This document shows positions 1 through 10,005 of a DNA stretch of 64,000 nt, piece after piece. The position numbers and the translations under genes are program-made. This DNA comes from Trichosphaerium sp. ATCC 40318 (Eukaryota > Discosea > Flabellinia > Trichosidae): contig JALMLS010000378.1 in the NCBI GenBank assembly GCA_038496445.1, positions 62,001-126,000 on the forward strand. Reading direction: 5' to 3'. Position 1 is the stretch's first letter. The number at the start of each line of letters is the position of its first letter. A model generated the notes under the pieces. That model was not told the DNA's origin and did not search any database. It saw only the letters and a list, made by a program, of their open reading frames with translations.

Positions 1-398
1 AACCTAAATTAAAGAGTCTCAAAGCTTTTTATATTGGCGTCTAATTGCTTGCTTAGTATGCTGTAATGGCCGTTGTAAATAAATGTAAGAAGCTCATAGA
101 AGGTACTACCAGATTGTATAGTGAATGTATCTTGTCACTAACGATGATTGTAGAAAACGTTCGATTATTCTCTGGTTGCTTCCAAGTACGTTTTTAACAG
201 AAAAAAATAAGAAAATTCTGCAAAGCACGTGTTAATTTTTTACTAGTATCTCAAGCTCATAGATAGCTACGAACGTTTAAATGACTTTCCTCAAATTATT
301 TCAGAATGTCATCATAGCTTGATAGTGTGTATCCTAAAACGTTTCCTTTTCACAACTTTTGTGCACAATACAGAACTTCTGGTTTAACTTTAACACAA
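1..398 (+). other. Upstream part of BTB/BACK gene, unresolved
   Basis: No long open frame. A short open stretch near 73-190 begins Met-Ala-Val-Val-Asn-Lys and ends at a GTACGT that would be a normal donor for this genome, so it may be an exon of the BTB half of the following gene, which probably starts left of the window. I could not fix exon borders here. Confidence 0.3.
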
Positions 399-1799
399 TG
401 AAAGATTTTAAAGAGTTCGAAGACATTTTCGCCTTCAAGAACGTCCATGAAGATTTTTTGAGGTACAGTCGAATTATAGAGTTTACGGTTTGGTAAATGT
501 ATTAGTTTAAACGCAACAGCTCTCAAAATTCTGCTTGATAGTAACGTCTTGAAAGTAACTTCAGAAAACTCAATTTTTCAAGGATTGGGTAAGACCAAAA
601 CCTATTTGCAGCGTTCCTCTGCTAATTCTTGTGGTCTTGTAGTGTTATGGTTAAACGAAGATAAATCAAGGAAATCGTATCTTCCAGAACTCATAACAAA
701 GCTTAGATTTGCTCAAATGGATGTACGTATAGCGCGGCAAGATATGAGATTAATTTTAAAAAAGGTAAACTTCATAACAGATGTTGTTCTTCAAAACGCT
801 GATGTTAAGGAACTTGACGAGTTTCTGGTACGTGAAATGGTATTGATTATTAACTAACAAAATCTTTAAGGAGCTTGTACAAGTTGCTTTAATGTTCCAC
901 AGCTTCACAGAAAAGCGTAAACGAATATCAAAGGATCACTATTTCGGTCCAAAATACGAAAAAATGTTCATCACTAGAGATATAATAAATAAGGCACGTG
1001 ATACATCTAAATAGCATGGATTGTTTAATTATCCAATAGAAGCGAGAAACACGATTTGAATGGGAGGTAACAAATGTATCTGAAGTAGAAACAGAAATGT
1101 CAGAATCATTTTATCTCAACGGATACTATTTGTACGTTCGGATCGAAGAAGAAAGAATCCTTCACGACTGTGTTCTATGTCTGAATATTCGAATCGTTAA
1201 CGATTTTATAATAGGTGCCTTGTGTTGAAGAAAAAGCGAAGGAGAGAACATTTGGAGTTATACTTGTACACAGTAAGTGATTGTTACAACAATCTCTTTT
1301 AAATTTTGTTTATCTAACTTCTTCCTACAGGATGAGCACCAAACGGTTCGTGTTTATATATTTTACTTTACTACATTTCCTTAAAACGTACTAAAATATA
1401 TGCGTTAGCCACTTCCAGATAAGTATTTCGTTGCTGGTACGTCCGTCTTCACCTTTTTTGTTTTTAATTTGTTCAAAAAAAACTGATGTCATTGCTAGTC
1501 AAGTATAGATTTTGGGTTAAAGGTATCAATGTCTTTAAAATTAAGACTTTTTTTAACACCTAAGATAGACGTAAGAAGCGTAGAGTGGCATCCGACAACA
1601 GATAGGTGGTATGAAAACGTGTTCACTGATTTTTCAGGATATGGTACCAAATCCTTGCTTTTTTAAAATGAGCTTACTAACTCACCTACAAGGTACCTCC
1701 CGGTTCCTTAGTTGTGAGGATATAGCAAACGGTAATTGCTCGTATGTAAGTGATAACGACAGCGTCAGTATCCGCGTTGATGTAAAAATGGGCGATTAA
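399..1799 (+). CDS. BTB/BACK-MATH-like protein, spliced, 5' part unresolved
   Basis: Several short exons on the plus strand join into a BACK domain followed by a MATH/TRAF-like domain. BACK evidence: an exon at about 505-595 reads ALKILLDSNVLKVTSENSIF and splices across a GTAAG...TTGTAG intron (ending about 642) to VLWLNEDKSRKSYLPELITK, the usual order in kelch-type BACK domains. After a GTACGT intron comes ELVQVALMFHSFTEKRK. Removing a GCACGT...AATAG intron (994-1039) then joins INK to RETRFEWEVTNVSE, with a MATH-like strand SFYLNGYYLYVRIEEE. The last exon contains VSDNDSVSIRVDVKMGD and stops at 1797-1799. Such proteins are usually Cullin-3 substrate adaptors. The start lies upstream and the region 1200-1700 is only partly resolved, so intactness is unproven. 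Confidence 0.5.
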
Positions 1800-2134
1800 T
1801 TTATAAATACAAATAAGTCGGTGATACACAATATGCCGTATTTATAAAAAAAAAACCACTCAACACTGGTTTGGTATCACGTGATACTTTAAGACATTTG
1901 GTGTACAGTTATTATTATCATATACAAGCCTTTGCTAGTACTTGTTTTAGACAGAACCAGTCGTATATTTAGCGGAAAGTTCCTTAATTGGATGGACATG
2001 TTACTGTGTTAAGTGCTGGTTTGGTAGCCAAAAAACTGTCGTAATAATAGAACGAGAGCAAGTCCGGCGTACGCCTCGATCATGAATGTGTATAACCAGA
2101 AACAATCAGACATGTACTAGGTCATTTACAATTA
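1800..2134. other. Intergenic spacer
   Basis: AT-rich, with no supportable reading frame. One ATCACGTGAT palindrome lies near 1878. It presumably holds the 3' end of the BTB/BACK gene and the promoter of the F-box/MORN gene. Confidence 0.4.
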
Positions 2135-2671
2135 ATGTTTATTCTAACAACTAACTGTAGCCTGCTTTCGCTCCCTTTAGAGCTTCAATACATTATTTTT
2201 ACATTAAATCAACAAGTTTTCAAGGTATGGCCTTTATTATGCAGAAAAGCAGCTCTTTCATCTCGGTTTAACGAAAAATACAAAAAACAAGGCGAATGGC
2301 GCCGTAAAACTAAAGAAGGTTTACTCCTTTCTCAAAGATTTGACAACGGAGAGGAAAGTGGTATTTATAAAGAGTGGCATGAGAACGGAAATCTCAAGAG
2401 GATGTGTCATAAAGTGCGTGGGCTGAAGCATGGTGAGAGCAAGAGATGGGGTCCTGATGGGCGCTTGAAAGAACATTGTTTCTTTGAGAATGATGATGAG
2501 ATTGGGGAGTATAAATGGTGGGATGGTAGTGGAGTTTTACATGAGTACTATTATGAAAAAAGAATTGAAACAAAGAGGAAATTCTCCATTGTAGAAGTAC
2601 TCGATAATGTCATTGACGGATTTAAGAAATCATTTGTTGCTAAACCTGGACGCTTGGCTTGGGTGTATTGA
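2135..2671 (+). CDS. F-box-like protein with MORN-type repeats
   Basis: Uninterrupted 178-codon frame. The N-terminus (residues about 12-45) has the F-box pattern LSLPLELQYIIF followed by a hydrophobic helix. From about residue 55 there are three to four degenerate repeats of the YwqK/MORN-variant type (IYKEWHENGNLKRMCH, ESKRWGPDGRLKEHC, EYKWWDGSGVLHEYYY). The C-terminal 35 residues are unrelated and basic. It is a shorter relative of the gene at 27221-27967. F-box proteins recruit substrates to SCF ubiquitin ligases, and the repeats would be the substrate-binding part. The substrate is unknown. The family is also abundant in large DNA viruses of protists, but nothing else here is viral. Confidence 0.7.
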   Translation: MFILTTNCSLLSLPLELQYIIFTLNQQVFKVWPLLCRKAALSSRFNEKYKKQGEWRRKTKEGLLLSQRFDNGEESGIYKEWHENGNLKRMCHKVRGLKHGESKRWGPDGRLKEHCFFENDDEIGEYKWWDGSGVLHEYYYEKRIETKRKFSIVEVLDNVIDGFKKSFVAKPGRLAWVY

Positions 2672-2827
2672 CATTATGTTCATTAAAAACAGTTGTTGGT
2701 ACCAACTATATTCCCGCTTTCGTTCAGCAAAAAGTGGATTTGCAAGTTGCAGAAACTATGATCCTGCACATGCGTCATTACAATAAAAAAAGATTCCCGC
2801 TATACACCAATTTTGTCGTTCAGTAAT

Positions 2828-2841
2828 AAATCACATATTTT
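2828..2841. repeat. Target-site duplication, left copy
   Basis: AAATCACATATTTT here is repeated exactly at 3159-3172, on the far side of a poly(A)-ended element. Direct repeats of this length are what target-primed reverse transcription leaves. Confidence 0.8.
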
Positions 2842-3158
2842 CACTTGCTTGGTAAGGACATTGAGGACATGAGGATGTTATTCAGGCCGTTGTCAAGCCA
2901 GACGGGCACTGGCAACCCCTCATCAAACCCACCGGACGGGAGTCCAACAACCCAACACCCAACACCCAACACCTATCAAAAACTAAAAACTTATCAAAAA
3001 CCTTGTAACACCCACAGCCCCCCATAGCGGGTGTGGTTCACCCGCTTGTCTGTAATATCGTTTAGCAGCGAAGGGATCGTAACCCTTAGTGTTTGCTGTG
3101 CTACATGCCTAGGCATGTGTGGAATGTACCGTCGTGTCAATAAACTGACTTAAAAAAA
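2842..3158 (+). mobile_element. Short non-LTR retroposon (SINE-like or 5'-truncated LINE)
   Basis: A 317-bp island, richer in G+C than its surroundings, lies between two exact 14-bp copies of AAATCACATATTTT. It ends in AATAAA, eight more bases, then a run of nine or more A. Inside are three clear stem-loops near the 3' end: GCGGGTG/CACCCGC (3027-3045), AAGGG/CCCTT (3071-3087) and the palindrome ACATGCCTAGGCATGT (3103-3118). A short CCCAACA tandem run lies near 2945-2972. No tRNA A and B boxes in the right order were seen, so it is not obviously tRNA-derived. It could be the 3' end of a LINE, a SINE from another small RNA, or a retroposed mRNA. The intact duplication suggests a fairly recent insertion. 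Confidence 0.75.
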
Positions 3159-3172
3159 AAATCACATATTTT
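3159..3172. repeat. Target-site duplication, right copy
   Basis: Exact second copy of the 14-bp sequence at 2828-2841. Its first two A residues merge with the poly(A) tail. Confidence 0.8.
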
Positions 3173-3246
3173 GAGTTTTGAACAAGCTGTTAAACTCAGT
3201 TGAGCTATTCATTATGTAGGGATTGTTTTATTTACATGTATACCGT

Positions 3247-4051
3247 TTAAAAAATATCGTGAATGGTGGTTTTGCCTTCTCTCATCTTTCGTCTTTTGTT
3301 TCTTTCCTCTAAATTTTTAGGAGGTGCTGGCTCTAAACTTGTGACTTGACGTAGTGTGATGGATAACCTCCTTCCTTTGTGAACTTTTACGCTGTCAATA
3401 ATTTGATCTTTTTTGAACTCAATACCGTGTTGCCAAACCATACTATGATAGAAACGTGTTGAGTCACAAAACAAGTTACGAAAAATATAGGAAAAAAAAA
3501 TATACCGTGAAGGACCTGTCATGACATATAAAGATCTTCGTTGCACGTGCACAGGCACTGTTTTTTTAATATCCAAATTACGGAAATGTACAACACAATC
3601 CGTTAACAGTGATAAGCAAGCAATCTCAGGGCCAAAACAATGTATTCTATCCTTGTGAAAGCGTATACCTTGAGAACCATCATAGTCATTACAAATGACT
3701 TGATCAAACGGTTGCCAATCGCTATTAATTGCTTCAATACGCTTTACTACAGACTCTAGAAGAGGTGGCATATCTAGACGGTCATTAGCGCATTTAGCAA
3801 CGCGCTCAGTCTGTTCAAACGTTAAGAAAAGTTCATAACTTTTAATACGCTTCAAAACATGCCTCATAGTCGTATTCATGTATAAATTGTTGTACACGAC
3901 GTGCTGTCAGCTGTTCCCATGTGTATTTGTTAATAGAAGCTAAGATTTGAGTTTCCTCTTCAGTGGATATGAAGTTAGGTACGTATAGGAGGCCTTCAAT
4001 GGTTTGGTGTCGAATAACCGTAAAGTTATTGGTAGACTTGCTCATTATCAC
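3247..4051 (-). CDS. AlkB-like 2-oxoglutarate/Fe(II) dioxygenase
   Basis: Three exons (4051-3863, 3810-3506, 3442-3247). Start is MIMSKSTNN or, six bases later, MSKSTNN. Exon 1 ends in RRVQQFIHEYDYE, the nucleotide-recognition strand of AlkB homologues. Exon 2 holds DRLDMPPLLESVVKRI, then NDYDGSQGIRFHKDRIHCFG with the first iron ligands (His and Asp of HKD), and SLYVMTGPSR. Exon 3 gives MVWQHGIEF and the 2OG-binding arginines in GRRLSITLR. Intron 1 is a 52-nt GC-AG intron (GCATGT...AACAG). Without it the gene looks frameshifted. Intron 2 is 63 nt with GTATAT...CATAG. Length, about 229 residues, suits an ALKBH of the ALKBH4/6/8 or plant type. Likely role: oxidative demethylation of nucleic acid or protein; the substrate is not predictable. 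Confidence 0.85.
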
Positions 4052-4179
4052 TGCATTCGCGCAGAATACAATCGACGCGACTAGTTATGCCTAAATCAAG
4101 CGATTTTAAACGGAAATACAGTCAACACCATTAAAACACCACAAGCTGCGTTATATCATCAACAGTACACGCACCGCTT

Positions 4180-4794
4180 ATGAATACTCTTTCCTTGTTA
4201 CCACCAGAGCTACTCCATTGTATTTTAAAGACAATAGATACCCCATTGCTTTTACTACGCGTCCGTGCGCTCAATACTGGTTGTAATAACGCTGTAGGAG
4301 CTATTCAAGAGAAACAGTTTAAACTATTCATAGAACGCGATTATCGCGCTGAAACAGACGGTAGTTATACTTGGACTCAATTGTTCAAGAAATGTAAAGA
4401 ATTTAACGTATTAGGCAAGTGGAAAACAAGAGTATCAGGTAATTCAGATGGACAAGCATTGCTTGACTTGTCTATGTCCACAACCGATATCCCTGACCTC
4501 TTGCACTATGATATTGTATTTAACAGGTGTTCCAACGATGATAGTGGGCATGGCAAAGTGTTACAAGGTTGTGGTATATTTCCTAAGCAAGGAGGATGGA
4601 CGAGAGAAATTCCTTTCGAATTCGTTGGTTTTTTTAATCCAAAAACTTTTGAAATAAGTGGCTCTATTACATGGACAAGCGCTGGTACTAGTAACCTATC
4701 AATATCTGTAAAATTTGCGAACAAAACAGCATATATTACAGGCACATATAACAACGGACCAAGCACAGGATGGATGAGAATGTTTTCAGAATAA
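4180..4794 (+). CDS. F-box-like protein with unknown C-terminal domain
   Basis: Single 204-codon exon, divergent from the AlkB gene with about 130 bp between starts. Residues 4-40 (LSLLPPELLHCILKTID, then a hydrophobic helix) fit an F-box. The rest is a beta-rich domain with several Trp and Gly (GKWKTRVSGNSDG, GGWTREIPFEFVGFF, FEISGSITWTSAG, GPSTGWMRMF) that I do not recognise. Internal GKW...GWM spacing suggests a lipocalin- or avidin-like barrel, but this is only an impression. Likely an SCF adaptor of unknown target. Confidence 0.6.
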   Translation: MNTLSLLPPELLHCILKTIDTPLLLLRVRALNTGCNNAVGAIQEKQFKLFIERDYRAETDGSYTWTQLFKKCKEFNVLGKWKTRVSGNSDGQALLDLSMSTTDIPDLLHYDIVFNRCSNDDSGHGKVLQGCGIFPKQGGWTREIPFEFVGFFNPKTFEISGSITWTSAGTSNLSISVKFANKTAYITGTYNNGPSTGWMRMFSE

Positions 4795-4915
4795 CAAATG
4801 TATCAATAAAATACTAACTTTGGACACGTGACAGATCAGTACCCAATTTAACTGAAACTAAAATCGCACTGCTCAAGTGAATTTTATTCTAATGGCAATC
4901 CTACTTTCTTGTTTT

Positions 4916-7046
4916 TCATACGAATCTTTGTAATACCATTTGAACGGTGCGATTAATCTGCCTCTGACGGAATCTGTATGGAAATAATCTTTCACGAAGA
5001 GTTGGTGACTTTTTTAGAGATATGACGATAGACAAGATTACGAGTATTATGATGCCAACAACTATACTTATTATCACCTAATATACAAAGAGTCAGAAAA
5101 GTTAAAGAAGCAATGTTATGCGTACAATGATTATCCAATTTGTACTATTACATCCTGTTTTTGAACTTACAATTACCACAAGACTTTTTTCTTTAGGCAA
5201 AATATTAGTACTTGTATTACAATAAAAGTTTGTGCCTTGTTCGACAACAGACTTTTGAGTACATGAATCTTCATTACTGATTGATACAATTGGTCGTGTA
5301 AGGTTACAATAATCGCCTAAGATAGCGCGTAATTGTCAGTACTTAGGTTCAACGCATGTTAGTTTGGCTTACCTTGCCATTCAAGTATTGAAGAAGATTG
5401 TTTAAAGTCATTAACCACAAGAGTTGAGTTTTCATGAGGAAGAAAGCATCCGCCCACAGTTATCTTAACTCCTTCATTCAAGACAACAGTAGATCCACTT
5501 GGAACGATCAAATCGCCTTGAAAGGAATTATTAAAACATGCTCCAATATTTCAAACTTTCACGTGCCATCGAAAAACAAAGGTTCAGTAACCTGTAATGT
5601 TCCATTGACTACAGCTTTGTTTGATGGAATTGGGGGTAACGTTGATACAATTGAAGGTGAGACGATAGGTATTGCAGATGGAGGCATTGAACTTGGTGAA
5701 AGAGTTGTTGTAGTACGCAAAGTTGGCGGCTCTGTCCTAGAAATAGGAGCATCTGGTGTTGGAGCTAATGTTGTTGGGGGCTGCATACTTGGTGGAAACG
5801 TTGGTGGAAACGTCGGTGGATCCAATGGTGGTGGTACAGGCGGTACAAGCAATGATAAATTATCGAGAAAGATTTTGTTCGTATCCAAGTTTGAAGCATT
5901 GTTCCCAAGTAGAATATATGCTATTTTCCCTAAACTAAGGTTACAAGGCCCAACAAATCGTGACTTGCCGTTGAAGTTTGTGCTGCCAATAGTTATCCAC
6001 CGCAAATTAAATGGAATATTTACAGTTGCGGAAAGCTCAGATATTGTTCCATTGATGTAGAAGGTGCCGCTTGATCCTTGTTTAATCATTGCGATGTGTG
6101 TCCATGTGTTTGCTTGTATATTTTCATCCAATGTTAAAGTTTCAGTCTCATGAGATATTGTTGCGCGCCCATTTACTATGCTTTGTAATTAACAACCTCT
6201 GTTCATATTTCGTGCCTATGGAGATCCGAAAATCTGTTACCATACTAATCGATGGCATAGAAATTACTTCAATGGGTGTGTCAGATAGTTCTAAACGGCT
6301 TTAGTTTTTTTTTTTTGTTGCTACATGCCTGTGTAAACCCAAAAAGATAACACCAGGTTCTGCGAATCTATTTTGGTACCGAGAGGGTATAACGGCGAAG
6401 GTATTCCGGGCAGACTTGACGAAGCCTTTTAGATGTCAGACTAGATTTGACAATACCTTGTACATTTAATTTTAAGCGATATTGCTGCATGCATGTTACA
6501 TTCTAAGTTGTGGTTAGTTTTTAATGTTAACTCTAAACGTTCCTGGGGGTTGCTGTGACAAAAAATGGCTACAATATCAATCAACAAACAATACTTGAAG
6601 GAATGCTAACGCACGAGGACCCAAAACAAAGTGATGAGGTTGACCTTCAGTCATATTGAAAATTGGCACGATAGCGATTTCACTCCCGATATGAAAGCTA
6701 ATAATGAGCTGCTGACATTTTATGCTTTCTGTTATAGGCAAAGTTAAATTTGTATCCACGTCCTGACTCTCAAGTCTAAAATGATCGACAAAGCCTGAAT
6801 ACTCAACTTGTATCTCACTACGAAAGTTGTAATAATCTTCTACAATTTTTAAGCATACCATAGCGTGAGGTTAAAAGCACGAAAGATGTCATCACTTGCG
6901 GTAATATCTACAATTGCCCCAACCTATTGTAAAAATGTAAATATGACACACGACTTCATTTTTGTGACCTGCGAGTAAGCCACTGTTAGTACAAATGCGA
7001 AATTCAGCAGGGTTATCAACTGACTCTGTGATGTGTTCAAACACAT
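4916..7046 (-). CDS. Type I membrane protein, LamG-like with mucin-like stalk (copy A)
   Basis: First of four tandem paralogues. Signal peptide exon at 7046-6969 (MCLNTSQSQLITLLNFAFV...AYSQ). The next exon gives VGAIVDITASDD, then a 41-nt intron joins it to EIQVEYSGFVDHFRLE. The LamG-like fold follows: SFWVY, then NTWTHIAMIKQGSSGTFYIN and WITIGSTNFNG...KIAYILLGN. Next is a Pro/Thr/Ser-rich stalk of about 100 residues (PPVPPPLDPPTFPPTFPP), then VVNGTLQVTEPLFFDG, DLIVPSGSTVVLNEGVKI with C-F-L-P-H-E-N-S-T, WQG, and a Cys-containing juxtamembrane module. The last exon is a transmembrane helix (ISIVVGIIILVILSIVIS) with a basic cytoplasmic tail. GC donors are used after WVY (6328), after NFNG (5968) and after FFDG (5566). 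A cell-surface adhesion or recognition role is inferred, not shown. Confidence 0.7.
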
Positions 7047-7444
7047 TAAACAAGTAGAGAGAAGGTGTGGTTGTCGCTAGATCTCCAATTTGGTAGCTTA
7101 GAAAGTGTATTCAAGAAATGTCCACGTTCACGTGATTTTAAGTTTTTAACTTTTATTACTCTTGTTCCGGAAGAAATGTTGCAGAGTATTCGATACCATG
7201 GTGAACATATCAAAAATTTATGTGGTGACGGATATTGCTCAACAAGGTGACATCTTCTTTCAAACAATGTGACTTTTGATTTCTTCAGCTGTAAAGAAGG
7301 CTTGGTTGTGTATCTAATTTATATGATGCAAGAAACAACTTTGGTATGTATTTGAAAGTGATCATAGAATTATAGTGACAATTTACTGTGGAAAAAACTA
7401 AGACAAATTTTATTCTAAGGCAATCCTATTTTCTGGTATAGATC

Positions 7445-9514
7445 TTAACTTTGTGACACCATTTCTTTACGATTAGTATTTCTCTTATATGATCTGTATG
7501 GGAATACTGTTTCACGGAGGGCTGGAAACTTTTTTAGAGATATGATGATAGCCAAGATGACGAGTATTATGATGCCAACAACGACGCATATTATCACCTA
7601 ATAAAACGAAGTGAGTAGGTCAGGGTAAAGCAAGTTGTCATTTTACAATGATAATCCAAGCTGTATTACATCCTTTGTTTGAACTCAAGATTACCACAAG
7701 ACTTCTTTCTTGACAAAAGACATCAGTACATATACAAATACGAGTTCATGCCTTGTTCAACAACAGATTTTTGTCTACAAGAATCTTCATTGTTGATTGA
7801 TACAATTGGCAGTGTAAGGTTGCAAGAATCCCCTAAGATAGCATGTAAAGGTGATGGTCGCACATGGTAAGGTGTATAGCTTTAAGATGTTGATAACTTA
7901 CCTTGCCATTCGACAATTGAAGAAGATTGTTTAAAGTCATTAATTACAAGAGTTGAGTTTTCATGAGGAAGAAAGCATCTACCCACAGTTATCTTAACTC
8001 CTTCATTCAAGACAACAGTAGATCCACTTGGAACGATCAAATCACCTTGAAAAAAAACATTAAAACGTGTCAATAGTTTTACTTTCACGTGCCATCAAAA
8101 AACAAAGGTTCAGTAACCTGTAATGTCCCATTGACTACAATTTTGTTTGATACACTGTTGTTCATTGGAATTGAATCAATTGAAGGTGACTCGGTAGGCA
8201 TTTCAGTTAGAGGCAATAAACTTGGGGAAAGGGTTGTGGGCAAAGTTGGTGATTCTGTAGTGGGACTTGGAGCTTCTGTTGGAGATATTGTTGTTGGTAA
8301 TGCACTTGGACTAACAGTAGTTGGATCCAGTGGTGGCGGTACAGGGGGTGTAAGCAATGATAAATTATCGTTATAGATTTGGTTCATAGCAGAGTTTGAG
8401 ACATTGCCTCTGAGTAGAATATATGCTACAGAACCTAAGTTTGTTAGAAGGCCACGGAAATAAAAGACTTACCATTTAGGTTCTTGCCGCCAATAACTAT
8501 CTCCTCCAAATCAAATGAAAAACTTACAATACCGGACTGTATAGGTTCTCCATTGATGTAGAAGGCAACGGTTGTTCCTTGCTTTATCATGGCGATATGT
8601 GTCCATGTGTTTGCTTGTATATTTTCATCGAAGGAGGTAGGAGCACCACCAAAATAAAAAGTTGGGTACCCTCTGTCTACACTTTTGTTATGAACAAAAC
8701 TCTATTCATATATCGTGCCTATTGAGACGTTGATGTGTAACAAGTTTGAGGCTTGAATAGAAATTACATCAATTGATCCATCAATATGTTCTATTAGTTT
8801 TAGTGCTTTAGTTCTTGCCATGATGATTATGCGTACCTGGGTAAACCCAAAAAGATAATGCCAAGTTCTCCGAATTTATCCGTTCCAAAGGTGAAGGTAT
8901 TCCATCTCTAGAATACGTATCCTTGTAGATTTCAGATACAATCTCTGTATTTATTCGTACGTTTAATTTTAAGCGATATTGCTGCATGCATGTTACATTC
9001 TAATTTGGTGGTTAGAATGCTATTTGTTTGGCACTAAACGTTCCTGGGAGTTGCCGTGACAAAGAATGGCTATGATATTATTCAACAAACAATGCATGAA
9101 TGTTAACGTACGGTGTTCATAAGCAAAGTGACGAGGTTTACCTTCTCTCATATTGAAAATAGGCACGATAGTGAAACCGTCTGTATTGGGGAGCTCCACA
9201 CATTGTATGCTTTCTGTTATCAAAGTTATGTTGGGGTTCCCAACTATTCTAAAATGGTCGACATAGCCCGAGTACTCAACTTGTATCTCACTACGAATGT
9301 TGTAACTATCTTCTACAGTTTTTAAACATACCATGGGAAAGATGTTGCCATTGGATGATCTTTGAGGTCCCCAGTAACTGTTATATCTAAAATATTTCCA
9401 ACAACCTATGAAATACTCAACCAACGCACGTGACGCCATTTTTTGTACCTGCGAGCAAGCTATAGGAAGCAATAAAGCTAAAACAAGACCCTCCAAATAG
9501 AACAGTCCGGACAT
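7445..9514 (-). CDS. Type I membrane protein, LamG-like with mucin-like stalk (copy B)
   Basis: Second paralogue, about 400 bp from copy A. Start MSGLFYLEGLVLALLLPIAC is a clear signal peptide cut before or after SQ. After the first intron the mature chain is VVGNILDITVTGDLKDH, then EIQVEYSGYVDHFRI, TLITESIQCVELPN, and a LamG-like exon ending LALSFWVYPG. The stalk is short: PPVPPPLDPTTVSPSALP up to VVNGTLQVTEPLFFDG. The tail exon reads ICVVVGIIILVILAIIIS and ends NRKEMVSQS. Introns after WVYP and NLNG have GT donors here (8836, 8472), while the one after FFDG keeps GC (8092). No frame break was found. Confidence 0.7.
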
Positions 9515-10005
9515 ATTACAAAATATAAATAGTAGAGAGACCGTGTTGCTTCCGTTTTTTTGAAATCTGAAAAGGTGTATTCAAAAAACTTTGACGTTCA
9601 CGTGATTTCACTTATAAAGCATTCAAAAAATGTCCACAGGTTCACAGTAACTTCACTTAAAAAGTGTTCGGTTACACTGGTAAGTCTGGAACTTCTGGAA
9701 ATATCAGACCAAACCACCAGCCTATAGAATGTATTTTGCGTGTAACACTGCCGTGAAAATGGAAATTATCCACCGTTGTAACAATCTAAACGGGCATATT
9801 TTCCAGAACTTCCGCTGAAAATTTTTTTGCGAACTATTTCCTGAAAAATGAAAGACTTAACTTCTCTTCAACTATTCAAGAAAGTCATTGTTTACGCTGC
9901 TACGATTCACAAACAAACATATCAAAGTGATCGCAAATAGTAAGTGACAATTAAACTGAGAATTTTATTGCCGGCGCAAGCTTTCTTGTGTACAGTGTTA
10001 CAGAC
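9515..10005. other. Spacer between copies B and C
   Basis: About 490 bp without a supportable gene. It contains TTCACGTGAT near 9599, twice followed by CTTAAAAAGTG- or CTTATAAAGCATTC-like sequence, resembling the spacer upstream of the other copies. It is probably the promoter of copy B and the 3' flank of copy C. Confidence 0.35.

Noticed and set aside
2693-2706. GTTGGTACCAACTA shared with 50811-50824 as a mobile-element end
   Set aside because: Only about 14 bp match, no further similarity extends on either side, and one copy lies inside a coding gene.
3842-3897. Frameshift in the AlkB-like gene
   Set aside because: A 52-nt GC-AG intron (3862-3811) joins EYDYE to TERVAKC in frame and restores the family's expected sequence, so no mutation is needed.
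5434-6060. Plus-strand Gly/Val-rich frame (also at 8089, 10595, 13905)
   Set aside because: These are the antisense shadow of the Pro/Thr-rich stalk exons: CCA/ACA codons read as TGG/TGT on the other strand.
6840-6862. 19-nt ultra-short introns in the LamG array (GTATGT...TGTAG)
   Set aside because: They give stop codons in the correct phase. The next acceptor (TTCGTAG) makes a 39-41-nt intron that works in all four copies.
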